Positions 13,501 through 28,500 of a stretch of 64,000 bases of DNA are shown here, one piece after another (within the stretch, counting starts at the first letter, position 1; each line of letters begins with the position of its first letter). Made by a program: the position numbers and the translations under genes. The notes beneath the pieces are model-generated. The model saw nothing but the letters and a program-made list of their open reading frames with translations, was not told the DNA's origin and did not search any database. The DNA comes from Balanoglossus misakiensis. Lineage: Eukaryota > Hemichordata. The stretch lies in the NCBI GenBank assembly GCA_040954595.2, contig CM082594.2:3782001-3846000 (forward strand), given 5' to 3'.

Positions 13501-16500
13501 TTGTGTTTGTTGATGCCAATATAGTTCAGCATGAGCTCAACGACGCGATCTAATCTGTGGGCAAACCTTTCAAAACTGTTTTATCTTCCAAGCAAACACG
13601 CCTGCAAGTGTGCATCTTGATAATAAACGAGGGAAATTGACAGTGAAAGTAAAGAGCCGATTCAAACGGATTTTAATCAGCTTGATTAAATTGGACAGGT
13701 ACGATCTGAGTTAGTTAACTCAATATTTACAGTGTTTCTGCAAGGCCTGCGGGTATGTTGTTTAGTGTATGGACTAGAATCAATGGATAAGACAGTATAA
13801 TGTGCAATCTCCGTAAAGATAGCTGCAGTGTAAGTGTTGGACACCAAAACACCGCAAACGTTAGCATTGTCATGTACGTGCATGGTATTTGGAAAAATTC
13901 TAGCACAGTTTTGATGCCATAACAGAGGAAACCAGTGCAGTGTGATCACACATTATTTCTTATAAGTAACAGCCTTACTATTTTGCTGAAGTGATTTTCA
14001 TGCAAAGTATAACCACAAATTGTTTGTATCATTTTCAATTAAGAAATTAAGATAATGGCTTATATACGCATTGGCGATTTATTAGGATAATTTACGTAAA
14101 TATTACATATGGCATGATAAAAGATTATTTAGTGCTTGTATGCTCACTGTCCTCCTAAATTCACAAATGTTAGAAGTGTTGACTGTAAATGGTTGCCCTT
14201 TCTGTCACTATAATTGCAAGGTTTTTTTGAATCTGAATGGCAAAGAGTGCTGAGAAGCGAAATCTGTGGCACCGTGCATGCAATTATCTCCTTTAGCCAA
14301 TGTTGTTAGGCCGACTTTTCCTTGAATCGAAATTAAAACGGATTAACAGGGGCTTATTTCCGCCCAGAGCATCTGGGCAATCAGACAACAACAAAGCTGA
14401 CAGAAAATCACACGTGGCTTAAGTCCCTGATGCATCCTGTTATATCGTAATCTTGTCTACTGTATATCGCTTTAAGAGCTTTTCATGTGAACGACATTGC
14501 TATTTCAATCAAGGCTGCCTCGCTTACAATGTCAAACTGATGGGAACTGTAATTTCAAGTAGAGCACTCTAAATATCGAATACATACAATCATGGATATA
14601 GCAAAATACAGGAAAGTGAATGAATTCATATGAGAACAACAGGGGTGTCAACAATACTGGATGTAAAAAAAACGTGCAAGAAATAAGAAAAGGCAATCGA
14701 AGGGGAGCCCTCATTTGTAAATTTCATCATCACGTAATCACGAATATCAGCCAACTCAAAATCACCGTTAAAGGACCACACTAAAAGGTGCTATACTGGG
14801 GCCTTGGGAACACAGAACAGAAACCAGCCACTGGGGATTTAAGAATTGGCTACGTTAAGTTGCAGGTATTCGTCATGCATGCATCATGCTCTGAGAATCC
14901 GCTTTCGCAACAGTGGTGGGAATTCGAACGGGGACAAAGAAAACTGGGTCGTCCCAGGGGGTTTATCTATTAAAACTGGAATAATATTCATGAAATTGAG
15001 ATTGGTATATAGGACTGGTATAATTACATATGACATATATCTGTGTGGTTATTTCATTCGATTTAAAGTTTCCAATACAGAATGAAACACAGAACTCGCT
15101 TACATAATGACTTGTTCGTTGAGTTGTTATAGTATAACAGGCATATACAAATTGTGGACAGACGAATTCTTTTCCATGTAAAACGTAATAAATTGAATAA
15201 TAATTTCGTCCAGGTAGCCGGCTTAATGTCGCGTCTGTTCTTTTCGAACGGGAAATGAATTAAACTGCCATTTTTTTCTACATTTACACCTTACTTCTTG
15301 GGGACCCAGTTCATTACATGCTGAAGCAACCACTCAGTAAATGTCAAAGTTGTGAATGCTCAAGAGAAAAAATAAGTGGTTATCATACACATATTATTCT
15401 GATAAAACAATGCAATCGAATCGGTGTGATTTTCCTTCGGGAGATCTGCCTTGCAGTAAAATTGATATTTTGAGCATGTTTATTTTCTTTTCGCTCGACG
15501 TGTGCACGCGGATATCTGACTTTGAACTTTATGCCATCATTCATTGAGGACACCTATTGTATATTGACAAAAGCGATTGCTTTGGTACTTTTGTGTCAAC
15601 TTGTCAGCGAAGTGATCTAGGATCATTTGAAAAACTGACAATTACAGATGGTACCACCTGATTAATGTTGATTGTTCGAAATATAGAGTCATGACCGTGA
15701 CTGCGTTCTCGGTGTTATCGATTAATCGAATAACCCGAACACGATCTGGTTCGTGTTCCGAGAATTAAAACAAGCAAAACTCAGTCAACCGAAGTATTCA
15801 AAAAATCCTTCATAGAAAAAACACAGAGACGCAAAGATAATATTCGTGTTGACAGTGAGAGTCGAAGCGTTAAACGAAATCACTTAACGGCGCATGCAGG
15901 TGACAGTCATTTTCTCATATAACAAGAACGTATAGAAACAACATTTTACAATGTTGCTTTCCTTATTTGTTCGTATAGGGGTGGCGGTTTGGAGTTGTCC
16001 ACAACATACAAGAATCACCTATGCTCAATTAAAGTGTATGTTTTAACTACGCACTAATGACATTTCAAAGACATAATATAAATTTTCAAGATTCTGTCAA
16101 ACGTAGACATTTCGTAACGTACATCTTTTATGGCCTTGGTAATTTATTGCAGAATGGAAACAGCGTCAATATCCGCTACAGGAAAATCATTCTAAGTTAA
16201 AGTATATATATTGCATTATACAGGAAATAATGTGGTGCAATATTATTATTAATTTCTGCGATTGGGCTAGGGATTATTTTTAATGGCGATTACAATGTCT
16301 GCGAGATTTATTATCCGGGTTTCCCGTTGACCACGCTGTTTTATCGGTGAAGTCGATATGTGGTCGCGTATTCGTGTTGTTACTTACAATCTGAGACAGA
16401 TATCAGAAGTTTCAAAGAAATGACGAGTGAATGCATGTTTAGCAACAAGAACAATTGTTCACTAAAGTAGGGGTGTTTCTTGTTTCGTACGGTTGTAAGC

Positions 16501-19500
16501 GGTGTACACGATTCTAGTTAATATATCCATGATCAATACACCGTGTAGTAGTTTCTTCTGGTATTCCCCATGACAGTTTTCGCGTAGTCTATTCAAATTT
16601 TCACTTGTCGCATCGTGTATAGTTGGTTTTATCAGAGTAAAGTAACAGTGTGGTGTGTGGTTTACGGCCAAGCAGTAGTATACCATAGTACAGCGTAATC
16701 TCACTGTAATCAAAACACGCCATGAAAAATGAATCCGGACGAATGAATCAGAAAATAAGCTGACAAGACAAGTTAGGCTAAATTTAAAATGCGATACAAA
16801 ATCTGACTTTTCTTGTGCAATCAAGTTTTTCTTTCATCGTGACAAATCATCACGTACACGTATTCAAATACTTTTAATAAACTGTGTGACTCTGTCAGTG
16901 ATTACATGTAGTTAGTGTACGTTATTCATGCTTGGCTGAAGTTTCCGTGGGACGGGAAATCGAATATATAGAGCTTGAATTGTCCAATTTGACGAGAATG
17001 GATTTTGTGCCTCGCAGACAGCCGGGCACGATAAACAACAATTGACGTATCTTAGTGACCCCTGCTATTCCTAGCCCAACCTGCCTTCACTATGCCGTGT
17101 GTACAAAGAAGGTCTGTCTAGCTGCGGCGTTTCCATGGATATTTCAACTGACACATGTTTCCTTGTGCTCTTCCCGCAGTTGTCATAATCGCCGCTTCAG
17201 GGGGCGCGGTGCGCGAACTCCTGATCAAAGCCTACGAGAACGGAATGATCAACGGCGACTATGCATTCTTCAACATCTACCTCGTGTCCTACAAGTACTA
17301 CGGTGAGAACACGTGGTACAGAGGCGACGAATACGATGACATTGCCAAGAAAGCGTACGATGCGCTGAACACAGTGACCCTCTACGTACCGCTCACCGAT
17401 GAGTATTCAGCCTTTGCCAGCGAAGTTCAAAGACGAGCCATAGAAGAATATAACTATGATTTCGAAGACACAGATGTAGGTAGCAATTGGGACTAACCCC
17501 GAAATATGTAAAATATTTATCAGACGATGATGATGATCATTTGAATTTTGCGGTGTCGTTATCATCTTATCCTGCAGGTACCAATTGGGATAACCCCGAA
17601 ATATGTAAAATATTTATCAGTCGATGATGATGATGATGATGATGATAATTTGAACTCTTGTGGAGTCGTTTGCTTCCTATTGTGCAGGTAGCACACATTG
17701 CATCATTGAGTCGGTTTACGGTATAGTTGCAGAACAAGTAACTCGTTACTCACTATGCACATTTCAAAGTAGCTGCCGGGCTTTTCAAGAACGCTTTAAT
17801 GACACGGTGAATACTCTGTTACCCCGCGTTAGTTTTCAAAATAACTCAAAAGGGTTTGAATATGACAAAAACAGAAAAAGAGAGATGTCAATAGGGAGAT
17901 TTAACATTTCATTAACCCCCATCAGATGATATTTCAATGTTTCAACGGCAGTTCTCTTTACCTCTTAACCTTGAACAATGGAAGGTCAATTCACACAGTG
18001 AGTAATTCCTAACCCCTTTTACAACTTGTTATGATAAACTACATGTATAACGATTATTTTTGTCTTTCTATAGTTCAATTACTACATCGGTTCGTTCCAC
18101 GATACGGTCTTGCTATTCTCCTTGGCTGTCAACGAGACGCTATCAGACGGTGGTGATATAAGAGATGGTCTCTCATTCACTCCCAGAATGTGGAACAGAA
18201 CGTTTAAAGGTAAAAGCATTTCTTCAGTCCCACACCACCAAAGTATATCAGGTATGCATCATTACTGTATCAGTGCTATAACAGTAACAGTGAACAGTAA
18301 TGTAGCAACGAAGGAGACGCATCTATGTAACATTCACGTTGGTTCCGACAAATGTAACACCACTGTTATGACAGAGCTGTAACGTGGCTGTTCCAACATT
18401 GCAGTAACAGCGCTGTTGGAACAGGACATGTATGCAAAAACTACGATAACAATATTGACGCAAGAGCCAATACTTTCACTAGGTCACACATTGTCACAAG
18501 ATATATAATGCGTATTGTCATCTTCCTGAAAGGTATCTTGGGAGATATCGTGATGGATGACAATGGCGACAGACACTCAGATTTTTCGATGCTGGATATG
18601 AACGAAAACTACGAGTTCGAAGTAAGTTCACTTGTCGTCTGCCTGATAATATTTAAATAGACTACCAGCCAATCGATTGCAGACATCATGTCTCCCACAA
18701 CGAGATGGCTGTGTACACTCATGGTACACTTAAATACAGACGTATTATTAACGATGTAAAGCACTGTTTTTCTTTCGCCATCCCCCACAATACGACTTGC
18801 TTCCGGACAGGTAAATTGGCACTGCCATTAAACAATATCATTAATGAAAACTGATAACAAGGGGTGTTCTCACCAAGTGAAAACTCAACATATATGCAAT
18901 ATGAGACAACTTCTTCTCTTCAAAGCCAAAATGCTCGCGAATTTGGGTTAACGTCACATTGAACAACCACTAGATTTTGGGATGCCAGTTGAAAATGCCA
19001 TGACCACCTGTTGATGCAGCTTTGATGTAAGCTTGTTATAGAGCTTCGGTCATTGAACTGACAAATGATATTATATCCGCACCATACATCTAAAACAAAA
19101 CCAAGCGAATTTCAAGTCTTCGATTGATGATCTTCTCTGACATAATTTATGACGTCAAGTTTGCTCATTACGCCTCACTGTCTTTAAGCGTATATGTCGT
19201 TTATAGGAAATCTCGAAAATGAAAATAAAACATTTTACCTAGACCGACACAAACGACGAGGGAACACGAACTCAAAATATTTCGCCATTACATGCAAACG
19301 TTGGAATACAAAAACCTCCAAAGAGATTTCATTACGTCAAGAGAATTAAATATCACTCATTTAAGCAGATGTGATTAAATATACACATGTGTAACCATTA
19401 GTATGTGGTCGTTCCACAGAAGAAAATTTTGAACATTTTAAAACTGATAACGCATGACTTCTCCATCAGGTGATTGCGAACTATTTTGGTGCGCACGAAT

Positions 19501-22500
19501 CGTACGATCCGGTAGCAGGGAAAGTGGTACGGTGGCCTGCAGGGGCCACTGGACCCCCAGCAGATGAACCGTACTGTGGATTCTACGGCGAAAAACCAGA
19601 ATGCAACAGTAAGTTCAAAACTCCTTGTACTGTTTGTCTGCAAATTGATTAAAGCAACGCGAACTGCAATGAACATTATAAATCTCACAGCTGTTGAACG
19701 GGAAATTAAGAATGGAGACTAAAAGATGAGAAATACTCGACAGAATAGTCTGAATGGTACCGGTACAAGTCGTAAAATGCAAATAGCCTGCTCTATTAAA
19801 TGATAATTAGTATTACAGTAAAAACACGGCTGCCACCCACAATGGCATATACATTAACTTTAGGCGTGATCGTGTCACACACTGAACACGTTGTAGGGAA
19901 ACGCCTCACCCAACATTTTTGCTAGCCAGATGCAGTTACCACAAAGAAAGACATGGGACGGAGTTGAAAATTTGAACTTTTGTCAGGTTTGAGGATGACT
20001 GCAGTTCTGACTTTAAGCGTTGTTAAAGGGACAAAGTCTATCTCTCGCTGCACATTTTCCATTAATTATGTTTGATACAAGACACTGTTTATGTTATTCT
20101 ACATGTCGATATATAGTGAATCAACATTCGACCACACACAACTTCCATCCCGTTTGTAGACACTAGAGTGATAAACTCGCCAAAATGAATAATCGTTCTT
20201 TACCATTTATTCATTTTGGGCGAGTTTTTACTCTCATATCCTACAAACGGGATGGAAGTTGTGTGTGATTAAATGTTCATTCACTACATATACACGTGTA
20301 CATTAACATAAACAGTGTTTTGTATCAAATAAAATTAATGGAAAAAGGGCAGCGAGAGAGAGACTTTGTCCCTTTAATAGAGTGCCTGGTCATCAAATTG
20401 CAATTTTGATTATAAAACATTTACTATGTACATCAATCAAACCTGCGGGATGTATGAATGCAATTAATTTGTTATAAAATCGGTAACTCTACACCGTCGT
20501 GTAATAATGAGGGTTAACTAGACTACATACAACGTCATTTCATCGACCATATTAAATAAAGTTGCCATTCATTGCGGTTGTCCAGCCACTACAGATGGTA
20601 CATCCAATTATCGTTATGAAATGGCAACCAATTAAAACGTTCCATCACTGTCCTCGTTTAATTGGAATATCAATTTTGATGCCACTGCAATATCTGGCTA
20701 AGCGTTTCGCGGTGATATTAACTGCTTTTAACCCAGGTTTAGCTAAAACAATGACTTTTGTGGGTTGTAATTATGACCCTGACGAATAACAATGACAACT
20801 TGTTCTATTATCAGAGGAGTTTCCCCTGTCGGGTATAATTGGTCTGGCATTTGGAGGCGTTATATTGGTCGGCGTGGCTGGTGTTGCTTTCGTCATGTAC
20901 CGGTAAGTTCGAGTTCCTGTATTCTCGCGCATGCGGGATGTGTGTGAGAACGGGTAGGCATGGCGGGAGGGCGGAGAAGGGTGGAACAAGAGAGAAAGGG
21001 CGACAAGCAGTAAACACCAAGTGTGTGCTTACAATGCTACAGGTGCAACTGACCATACGTGATGAGAGCCTCGGAGAATTCAAGACTTGGTTCAGTAAAC
21101 CTCGCGCCATGCACGTAAACAAAATATAATGAAATATGCGGGCGTCTTAATGCAGTACGTCACCGAGAAAACAAGTGCGTCCGGTGACGTGACGTGACAC
21201 TACTGCACTGCAACCAAACTTGTAAATGCACCCTGTTGAACACATACGTGATGAAACAATTTCTCTGTTGGCAAAGTTGCTAGTAAAATGTTTTGGGGAA
21301 ACGTGATGACAAAGTGAATCCGCTGCAAACAAACGTCTACTCTACTTCTCATCAAGGACAGTTGGTAGAATACGATCGGGAGCAAAAGTCTGCTCGGGGT
21401 AGAATTGAGGTCGATAACTTTAACCTCGACTGAAGTACTATTCCTTCAGGATGTGCCAGGATAAGTTAAGGCACGTGTTCCATCCAATTCGGCAGTGCCG
21501 ATGGGAGACAGCACATTTGTCTTCCTTTGCCTACACAAATTACCCAATCAGGTGGAAAGTAATTAATTGAATTGCACTGAATCCCAGGCCACAACGGGGC
21601 GATGCTCAGTGTCTCAGGCGAGTTGTGAGAATTTCTTTGTCGGACTGAGCCGGGGGCGAAACGTGGGACAGAAATCTCCCACAACAGGCGAGATTCCAGA
21701 GACACTTTTGAGGGAGGGCACAACAATCGTCACGTTTTTATTGCTCGGGGTAATCGTTAATCTTAATTATTCAGTGTTGACGTTTTCCCCTGGACTGTAA
21801 TGGTACAGATACCTTGTTCATGACTCTCTCCGGCTGTGGTGAGATACGGTCTATAATAATTCTCCAGACCGTTAATCTACGGTTGTAAAGTTGGAAATTC
21901 TCCCGATTCTTAAATTGTCTTTTGATATAGTTGGCCTGGATGAATTTTACCAATGTCAATCATAATCGTGATTGTGTAACAATTAATTTGAAGTACAATC
22001 TCTATAATTGCGTGGTGTAGCTGTCTATCAGCGAGCGTAAACTGTACACTGCATCCGATTGGTCAAATATAACATCAGAGGGTTGTGCATCAAATGCAAG
22101 ATTATTTCGCTTGCGCAAATTTACTGAGAGAAAGTTCAAATCAGTCTTTCATCAGTAATTTCTGTCATGAATGTTGGTAATGTAAGGAAACCAGTCCTCC
22201 TCTCCGACAGAAAGCTGAAATCACTTCCACGAGAAAAAAGTACCTTATCGACAAAACCGCACACTATGCTGGATTGAAGTGGTCTTCGGAAAGTTAATCA
22301 AAGACAGCTGGTTATCTGTTCGTTGTTTCCCGCACAGAAAATTCCGCGACTTTAAAATGTTATCTCGGTTGCTGCTCTCCGAACATCAGATTCATAATCG
22401 AGCGTTAATGTAAGACAGGGGATACGGGTTATCCGCGGGGAGCGCCAACAGTTATCGAACATGCCCGAGCTTATTCCTAAGATAGTTAATATCACCTTGG

Positions 22501-25500
22501 TTACTAGTTGATGTTTCTTTTCCGTTGTCATCCTCAATCTATTCTTACTTCGTCTCCCACGCAAAAATATAATCACCCTCCTTCCAATGTTTACCCTCTT
22601 ATGCAATATATGGCTGCATCCTACTTACATGTAATAACTGAAAAGATACGGACAGCTGCGGGTAGTAGCTTATGATATCAACTGTTAATTTTGCATTTTC
22701 CCCAAGAGACAATGGGCTAAACGACTGACAGCACTCAATCCAATACTTACTAACTAGAGTTTAAAATGCATTGAGACAAACATAAAGTGCACATATATTG
22801 CAGGAATTCATTGTAACATTTTTATCAAATTTTAGACGTTACAAACTGGAGCAGGAATTGGCAAATATGATGTGGAAAGTAAGATGGGATGACGTCATAC
22901 TCTCCAAGGAGAAAGGGAACTCAACTTCAAGAATTTCACTTATGGTAAATGAATTCTTATGTTAATTGAAAAATTTCAAAGAAGGACAGACAGACAGACA
23001 ACTCATAATTACACAAGATGAACTTGCCAGTGGATGTATTACGTCTCGAATATCATTCTTCTGAAACACTCGATTGAAGCTTGCAATTAATTGCATCATG
23101 AAATATAACCCAGTTAGGTTATCTGATAGAAAGTTTAGAATTTACGTGGATTTTGTCCATATCAGTATGTAGTATTTGGGTGCACTGTGTGAATGGTTTG
23201 TAACACGGTCGATCAAACCATTACAGGTTATCGTAATTACATTTAAATTTTGTAAAGAGAGATTTCACTTTTTGATTGACATTGTCTTGTATTTTTTGTT
23301 GAATTCAGCAAAGTCAATCCAACATCTCCTGTCACACTGGTCAAGGTGGACAAATATTCACGACAGTCGCCACGTACAAGGTATGAACCATGTTTTCACT
23401 ATAACGTTTCGTACATGAGAGACATCTTGCAGGCAAAGTGTATAAATATGACCACGTGATTACTAAGATCATATACTTTGCTTCTAAGTTTAGTTTTACG
23501 TTTATTGAGCCCCACCTAATAATAGAGGAATTAAAGGGTTTACTGGGCAGATATTAATGTCGCTAAATTCACAGGCGCTCAATAGTGTCTCCATTTGATG
23601 GTCGGAGATGTTTTGTCACAATGATTGATTTTGTTAGTGAAAATCTGACAGGTTTCCATTTACGTGATTGTTGCTCGACGTAAAAGCCCCCTTTTCTGTT
23701 CTTCATTTTTATGCACACTGCTCATTCGCCCACTTAGTATAGTACTGATGCCCTTTTTGCAGAGGTCGGATACTTGGTGATAGAAACTTCGGAAAGTAAT
23801 TGCGAATCCAGCTAAGCTCTATGGATTCAGTGCGTGAATGAGAGAAGAAACAGACTCGCGAATGAAATGAGCGTTTCATGCCATGTTTGGTTCTCCGATT
23901 TCGTTTCAAAATTCAAATAAGTTCCACACACGGACGTCTATTGAAGATCATTTGGTCTTTCTGAGAAAGGGGAGAGTGACGCACAATGCCAGTTGAACGT
24001 GACTGAATCAATCGAAGTGCATCAATTTTAGCCTGCCGCCTTGTCGGCTTCCCATGCAAACGCAGAAAGTCAATCTATTCAGATTAATTTCGCCACCTGA
24101 GCTCTGTACTTGGGTATGTTCCCAGAAATACCAGAGTGACGCGCGTGAAACGAGTGAAGCGCAAACGTGTAATAATTGATTGACTCCGCACAACCGTCTT
24201 CAAAAAATCTTGATTACGCTGGTGGACTTTAAAATGCGCACTGTTTGTTGTCACGCGGTGGTAAACATAACGACCGAACATTATTTTTAAAATGGCAGAA
24301 TTTCATAACATTGCAAATATACTATGTAAACATTTATTAGGCCATTCATCGATTTTGCTATTACGTTGGTAGAGTAAATGACTGGTCTCAAAATATAAAA
24401 TATAATGTCCAATATAAGTTACTTTGTTGACTACATTGGCTGTCTCAGAATACAGCAAGGAAAGCCGTGATTTTATATTAAATCCGTGGAAAATTGTCGG
24501 CACGACACAGAGATGGAGACATCCGAGTACTCTCAACGGTCTGGGCATGCAGTGCAAACAAAATGCTATCGATGTGTCAGCGACCTAGATTTTAATCCGC
24601 GGTGGCTATTTATCTTCGGCGGAACAGGAAATGCGCCGAAAAGAATGTCTATTATAACCCGTAATGGTGGGATTTCAGTTGCACCGTTAATGGATGCGAG
24701 ATTGATAAGGATAAACCACCAACATTTGAGGAGAAAGGCTAAACGTGTTCACTACGACCCCAGATCCGTCAGTAAATTGCAAGCTTAGTTCGAGCAGAGG
24801 ATTTTCCTCGAAATGCGGCGGAAGAATATGATTTAAACCGAACCTTTGCCACACACCGTGTGCGTTCTCCGACTGATGCACGTCACATTCCGCAACGAAA
24901 ATAATTTTTACCAATACAAAATACATGTGTTAGACTTAATTAAACTTAATTAATGAACGATCTCATCTTTGTAAACGTATTCTGTCCTTCAGACGATAGG
25001 GTACTCAGGTGGAAAAAATCTTTCGCTTACAACTTTTGCAATTGGCTGTCGAATGAAATAAAATTTCCTATGTGGATCATACTTCTGTAGGGTAATATCG
25101 TCGCCGTGAAGAAACTAAACAAGAAGAAAGTTGAACTGACACGCGAAGTCCTTTTGGAGTTAAAGCATGTAAGTTAGCATTTTATGTAATGTGGGTTCCA
25201 TAAGTGAGAATCTAATTATAAGTTATGTTAAATTATGACATCATTACAACCTCCGTGGCATTTACACCGTCAGTGGGTTAAGAGTTGTTGATTTTATACG
25301 TAATACATTTATTCTGAGGTACATGTACATGCGTTTAATGGGCCATGATTGCTAGTACATGTAATTAAATTCGTCGCCCCCACTGTGTTATAATAACAGT
25401 GAACCAAGCTTATTCTTCCACGCTTCTGTCGCCTTATTCTTGACTCATCAATATTCAAATCATGCAGAACACTTGTGCATGTAGAACATAGACACGGTCT

Positions 25501-28500
25501 TTAATGCATCTTTACTTATGACTTTTATCAGATGAGAGACATTCACCACAGTAACGTCACCAATTTCGTCGGCGCATGCGTGGACTACCCGCACATCTGT
25601 ACTCTGACGGAATATTGCCCCAAAGGCAGTTTACAGGTAAATGAACTACGTACTTAACGTATCAGTCCTACCTAGCATCAGCGGAACCACTGTAACCTTC
25701 TTCGTTTGCTTGCTTGTTAGTAGAATAGTCTAGGAAACGCTTTGTGATATCATGACATTTATAGAGCGGACAGTGCAGGATATTAAACAAGGGACAATCT
25801 TCAAAGTGGTACATACATGTAGCGTATCAAGTTTAATGTTTGCTGCGATGAAATATTTATTAAAGAAACATCTCATTTTAGCTGAGCACCTTTCCGTATG
25901 CAGGAAGATACCATAAAACCTCTATAAATCGTTTTTTTTTGTTTCCAACATTGCGATTTAATTAGTTCAGGCAAACGCAGGCATTTCCGCTTTCAAATAC
26001 AAAACGTTCAATACCATTTTCTCCGTGTTTTACGTCTGTAGGACATTCTTCAAAACGAGGCAATTAAACTGGACTGGGTTTTTAAATATTCATTGATGCA
26101 AGATATCGTCACGGTAAGTCTTCGTGGGTCAATAGAAGTCACTGCGATTTAAAAAGCGCCAATCACGATCTCACTACCGGAAACCAGTGACAGTTCTTTC
26201 ATAATTGATGAGAGATTCTTCCGGAGAGTGAGCACCTGAAGTATGGGGGTCCGAACACACATGACATTGAAAGTAACAGTATACCTATACATCTTGTATG
26301 ATTGCTTTTTGGTGTTTCATTCTATACGATAACTGCGGTCTTGTTCTGCTCCATCTGTCAATTTCACGTTGAAATGGTAGCATTCATTTTTATCGACTCA
26401 GTCTTTACATCCAGCAATGGCATTGCTGGTATCCAAGATTGTATATACGCCCGGACCTAAATTCATTCGCCATCATTATCTATGCAGCTTCTATTGATAG
26501 GCTGAACACGGTGTTAGCAAAACTTTAGCTGATACAACTCATACAATGTGGATGCGACATTAAATTGGTTGTGCCCACTGACCTTTAGTTTTGATCAGAG
26601 TGCGATCTTCAATTTAAGAGTTCAGAAGTCAGAAAACTATTCTATTTGCTGATAGGCAATGACCCATTAAAGATCATCCTCACAGGTCTTTTGATAAACA
26701 ACCCTTTGAAACTAGTATTTTCTCATGCGCGGTCGTATAAGAGGATTCATACAACTTTGATACTTCATGTTGTAATACGCTCAGGGACTGTACTATCTCC
26801 ACGGAAGTTTTATACGTCACCATGGTAACCTGAAATCTTCCAACTGCGTGGTGGATAGCAGGTTTGTCTTGAAACTGACCGACTTCGGGTTGGAAAAGTT
26901 TAAAGAAGAAGACACGGAGGCCGAGAAATCGCACGCATATTATGCAAGTGAGTGAATGGGTAATATTGTTGTAAATTCTGTGCACATTACTGTGATAATC
27001 CACGCTTATAACTTCTAGTAAATTAACTACCCAGAGAAATTCATACGATTCTCGCGTCGAATGCAAGAAACACATTGATGACTGAGCGAAACATATGCGG
27101 AAGTATAACAAAACTTGTAAATTTATGAGAGAATTGACGTGGAAGTCAGGATATGTAATAATGCTATCGCCTACAAGGTATAATGGAGGACCCGGTTACA
27201 ACATGGACACGGATTTTCTTTTAAAAGGGTGATAGTACGCCATAGGTTAGTTGACAACAATTCAAGTGCCGAATGGATTTACGCCAACACACGCTACTGA
27301 TTCAATATAATCAACAACGTGCTCACCAAGAACTTGTTGAACAAGTTATGCACATATTTTACAAAACTGTTGCTTCCTTTGCAAGCAGAGATGTTGTGGA
27401 CAGCTCCGGAAATTCTACGTCAAGGGAGTCATCGGAAAGGGTCACAGAAAGGTGACATCTACAGCTATGGAATCATTTTACAGGAAATTATTCTAAGAAC
27501 TGAACCGTTTGAAGATATAAACTGTGATACAACGCAGCCACCGCAAGGTTAGTTTTTAAATGCCGAATAACAATGCATGACCTTCTGTTATGTTCCATGT
27601 ACAGGCAAAAGATATATTGTTTATATCTATAGAAATACTCACGTCAACAAATTTGGCCAAATTAAACTATTATCTAGATACGCCTACAATAGAAGCTATA
27701 GTTTGTGTCTCTTCCCATGGGACTGCATTGAGAATTGCTAATAAAAACACTTCTACTCTTGTAATTCATGAAATTTCCACATACTTGGGTCAATCCAAAT
27801 TTAATTCAGTGACTTAATTAAATTGTATAATCAGCCTGCTGGCCAGATAAGTTTGAAAACTGTTCATCATTGCCTGTGCCGTGTCCTCAGCGTAAAAATG
27901 ACGCCCGACGCGATGATGCGACTAATCATATTGGCGCTGGATGTAGACAAGTTTGAAGTGAATTGACCGAGTTTTTATACAACAATACTAAGCCTCACGA
28001 TAGTTCCTCAATAACGAAGAGTTGCTTCAATATTCCCAGAAATCGTTGAAAAGCTAAAACGCGGTGGCGAGCCCCCTTTTCGGCCCGTGGTTAACAGGGA
28101 CGCCTGCCCGGACGAAGTTCACTCACTCATGGTGCGATGCTGGGCTGAGAACCCCGAATCAAGGACTGATATCAGTAGCGTAAAGAGCGCCACCTTGAAA
28201 TTTAATAAGTAAGTGTCCGTCTAACAAGTACATGTGAGTACAAGAATGCCCGTCAGTGAAAATCTCACAGCTCTTTCATCGCCAAAAAGTTTGACCTAAC
28301 CGTTTTATCACCACAGTATCATGAGACCAATATTTTGCTAACTTGGGGTAAGAGAATGAAAAGTAATAGCTGTTCTGTTTAAGCTATTCATTGCATTTCG
28401 TTACGTATATACTGAAGTGTTTACGGGTAGATTTCTTACATTGCTGGGTTTGCAAAGGCATATTTCCTTAATACCAAATTGAAGGAAGCGGAAAAGCAGG

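Noticed and set aside
16462-16824. 120-codon minus-strand open frame in intron 1
   Set aside because: No motif, low-complexity AT-rich context and no splice support.
24486-24788. 100-codon open frame inside intron 8 of the receptor cyclase
   Set aside because: No recognisable domain, no splice partner, and it lies within a well-supported intron; chance ORF.
26680-27111. 143-codon minus-strand open frame
   Set aside because: Antisense to exon 12 of the receptor cyclase, which is clearly real.
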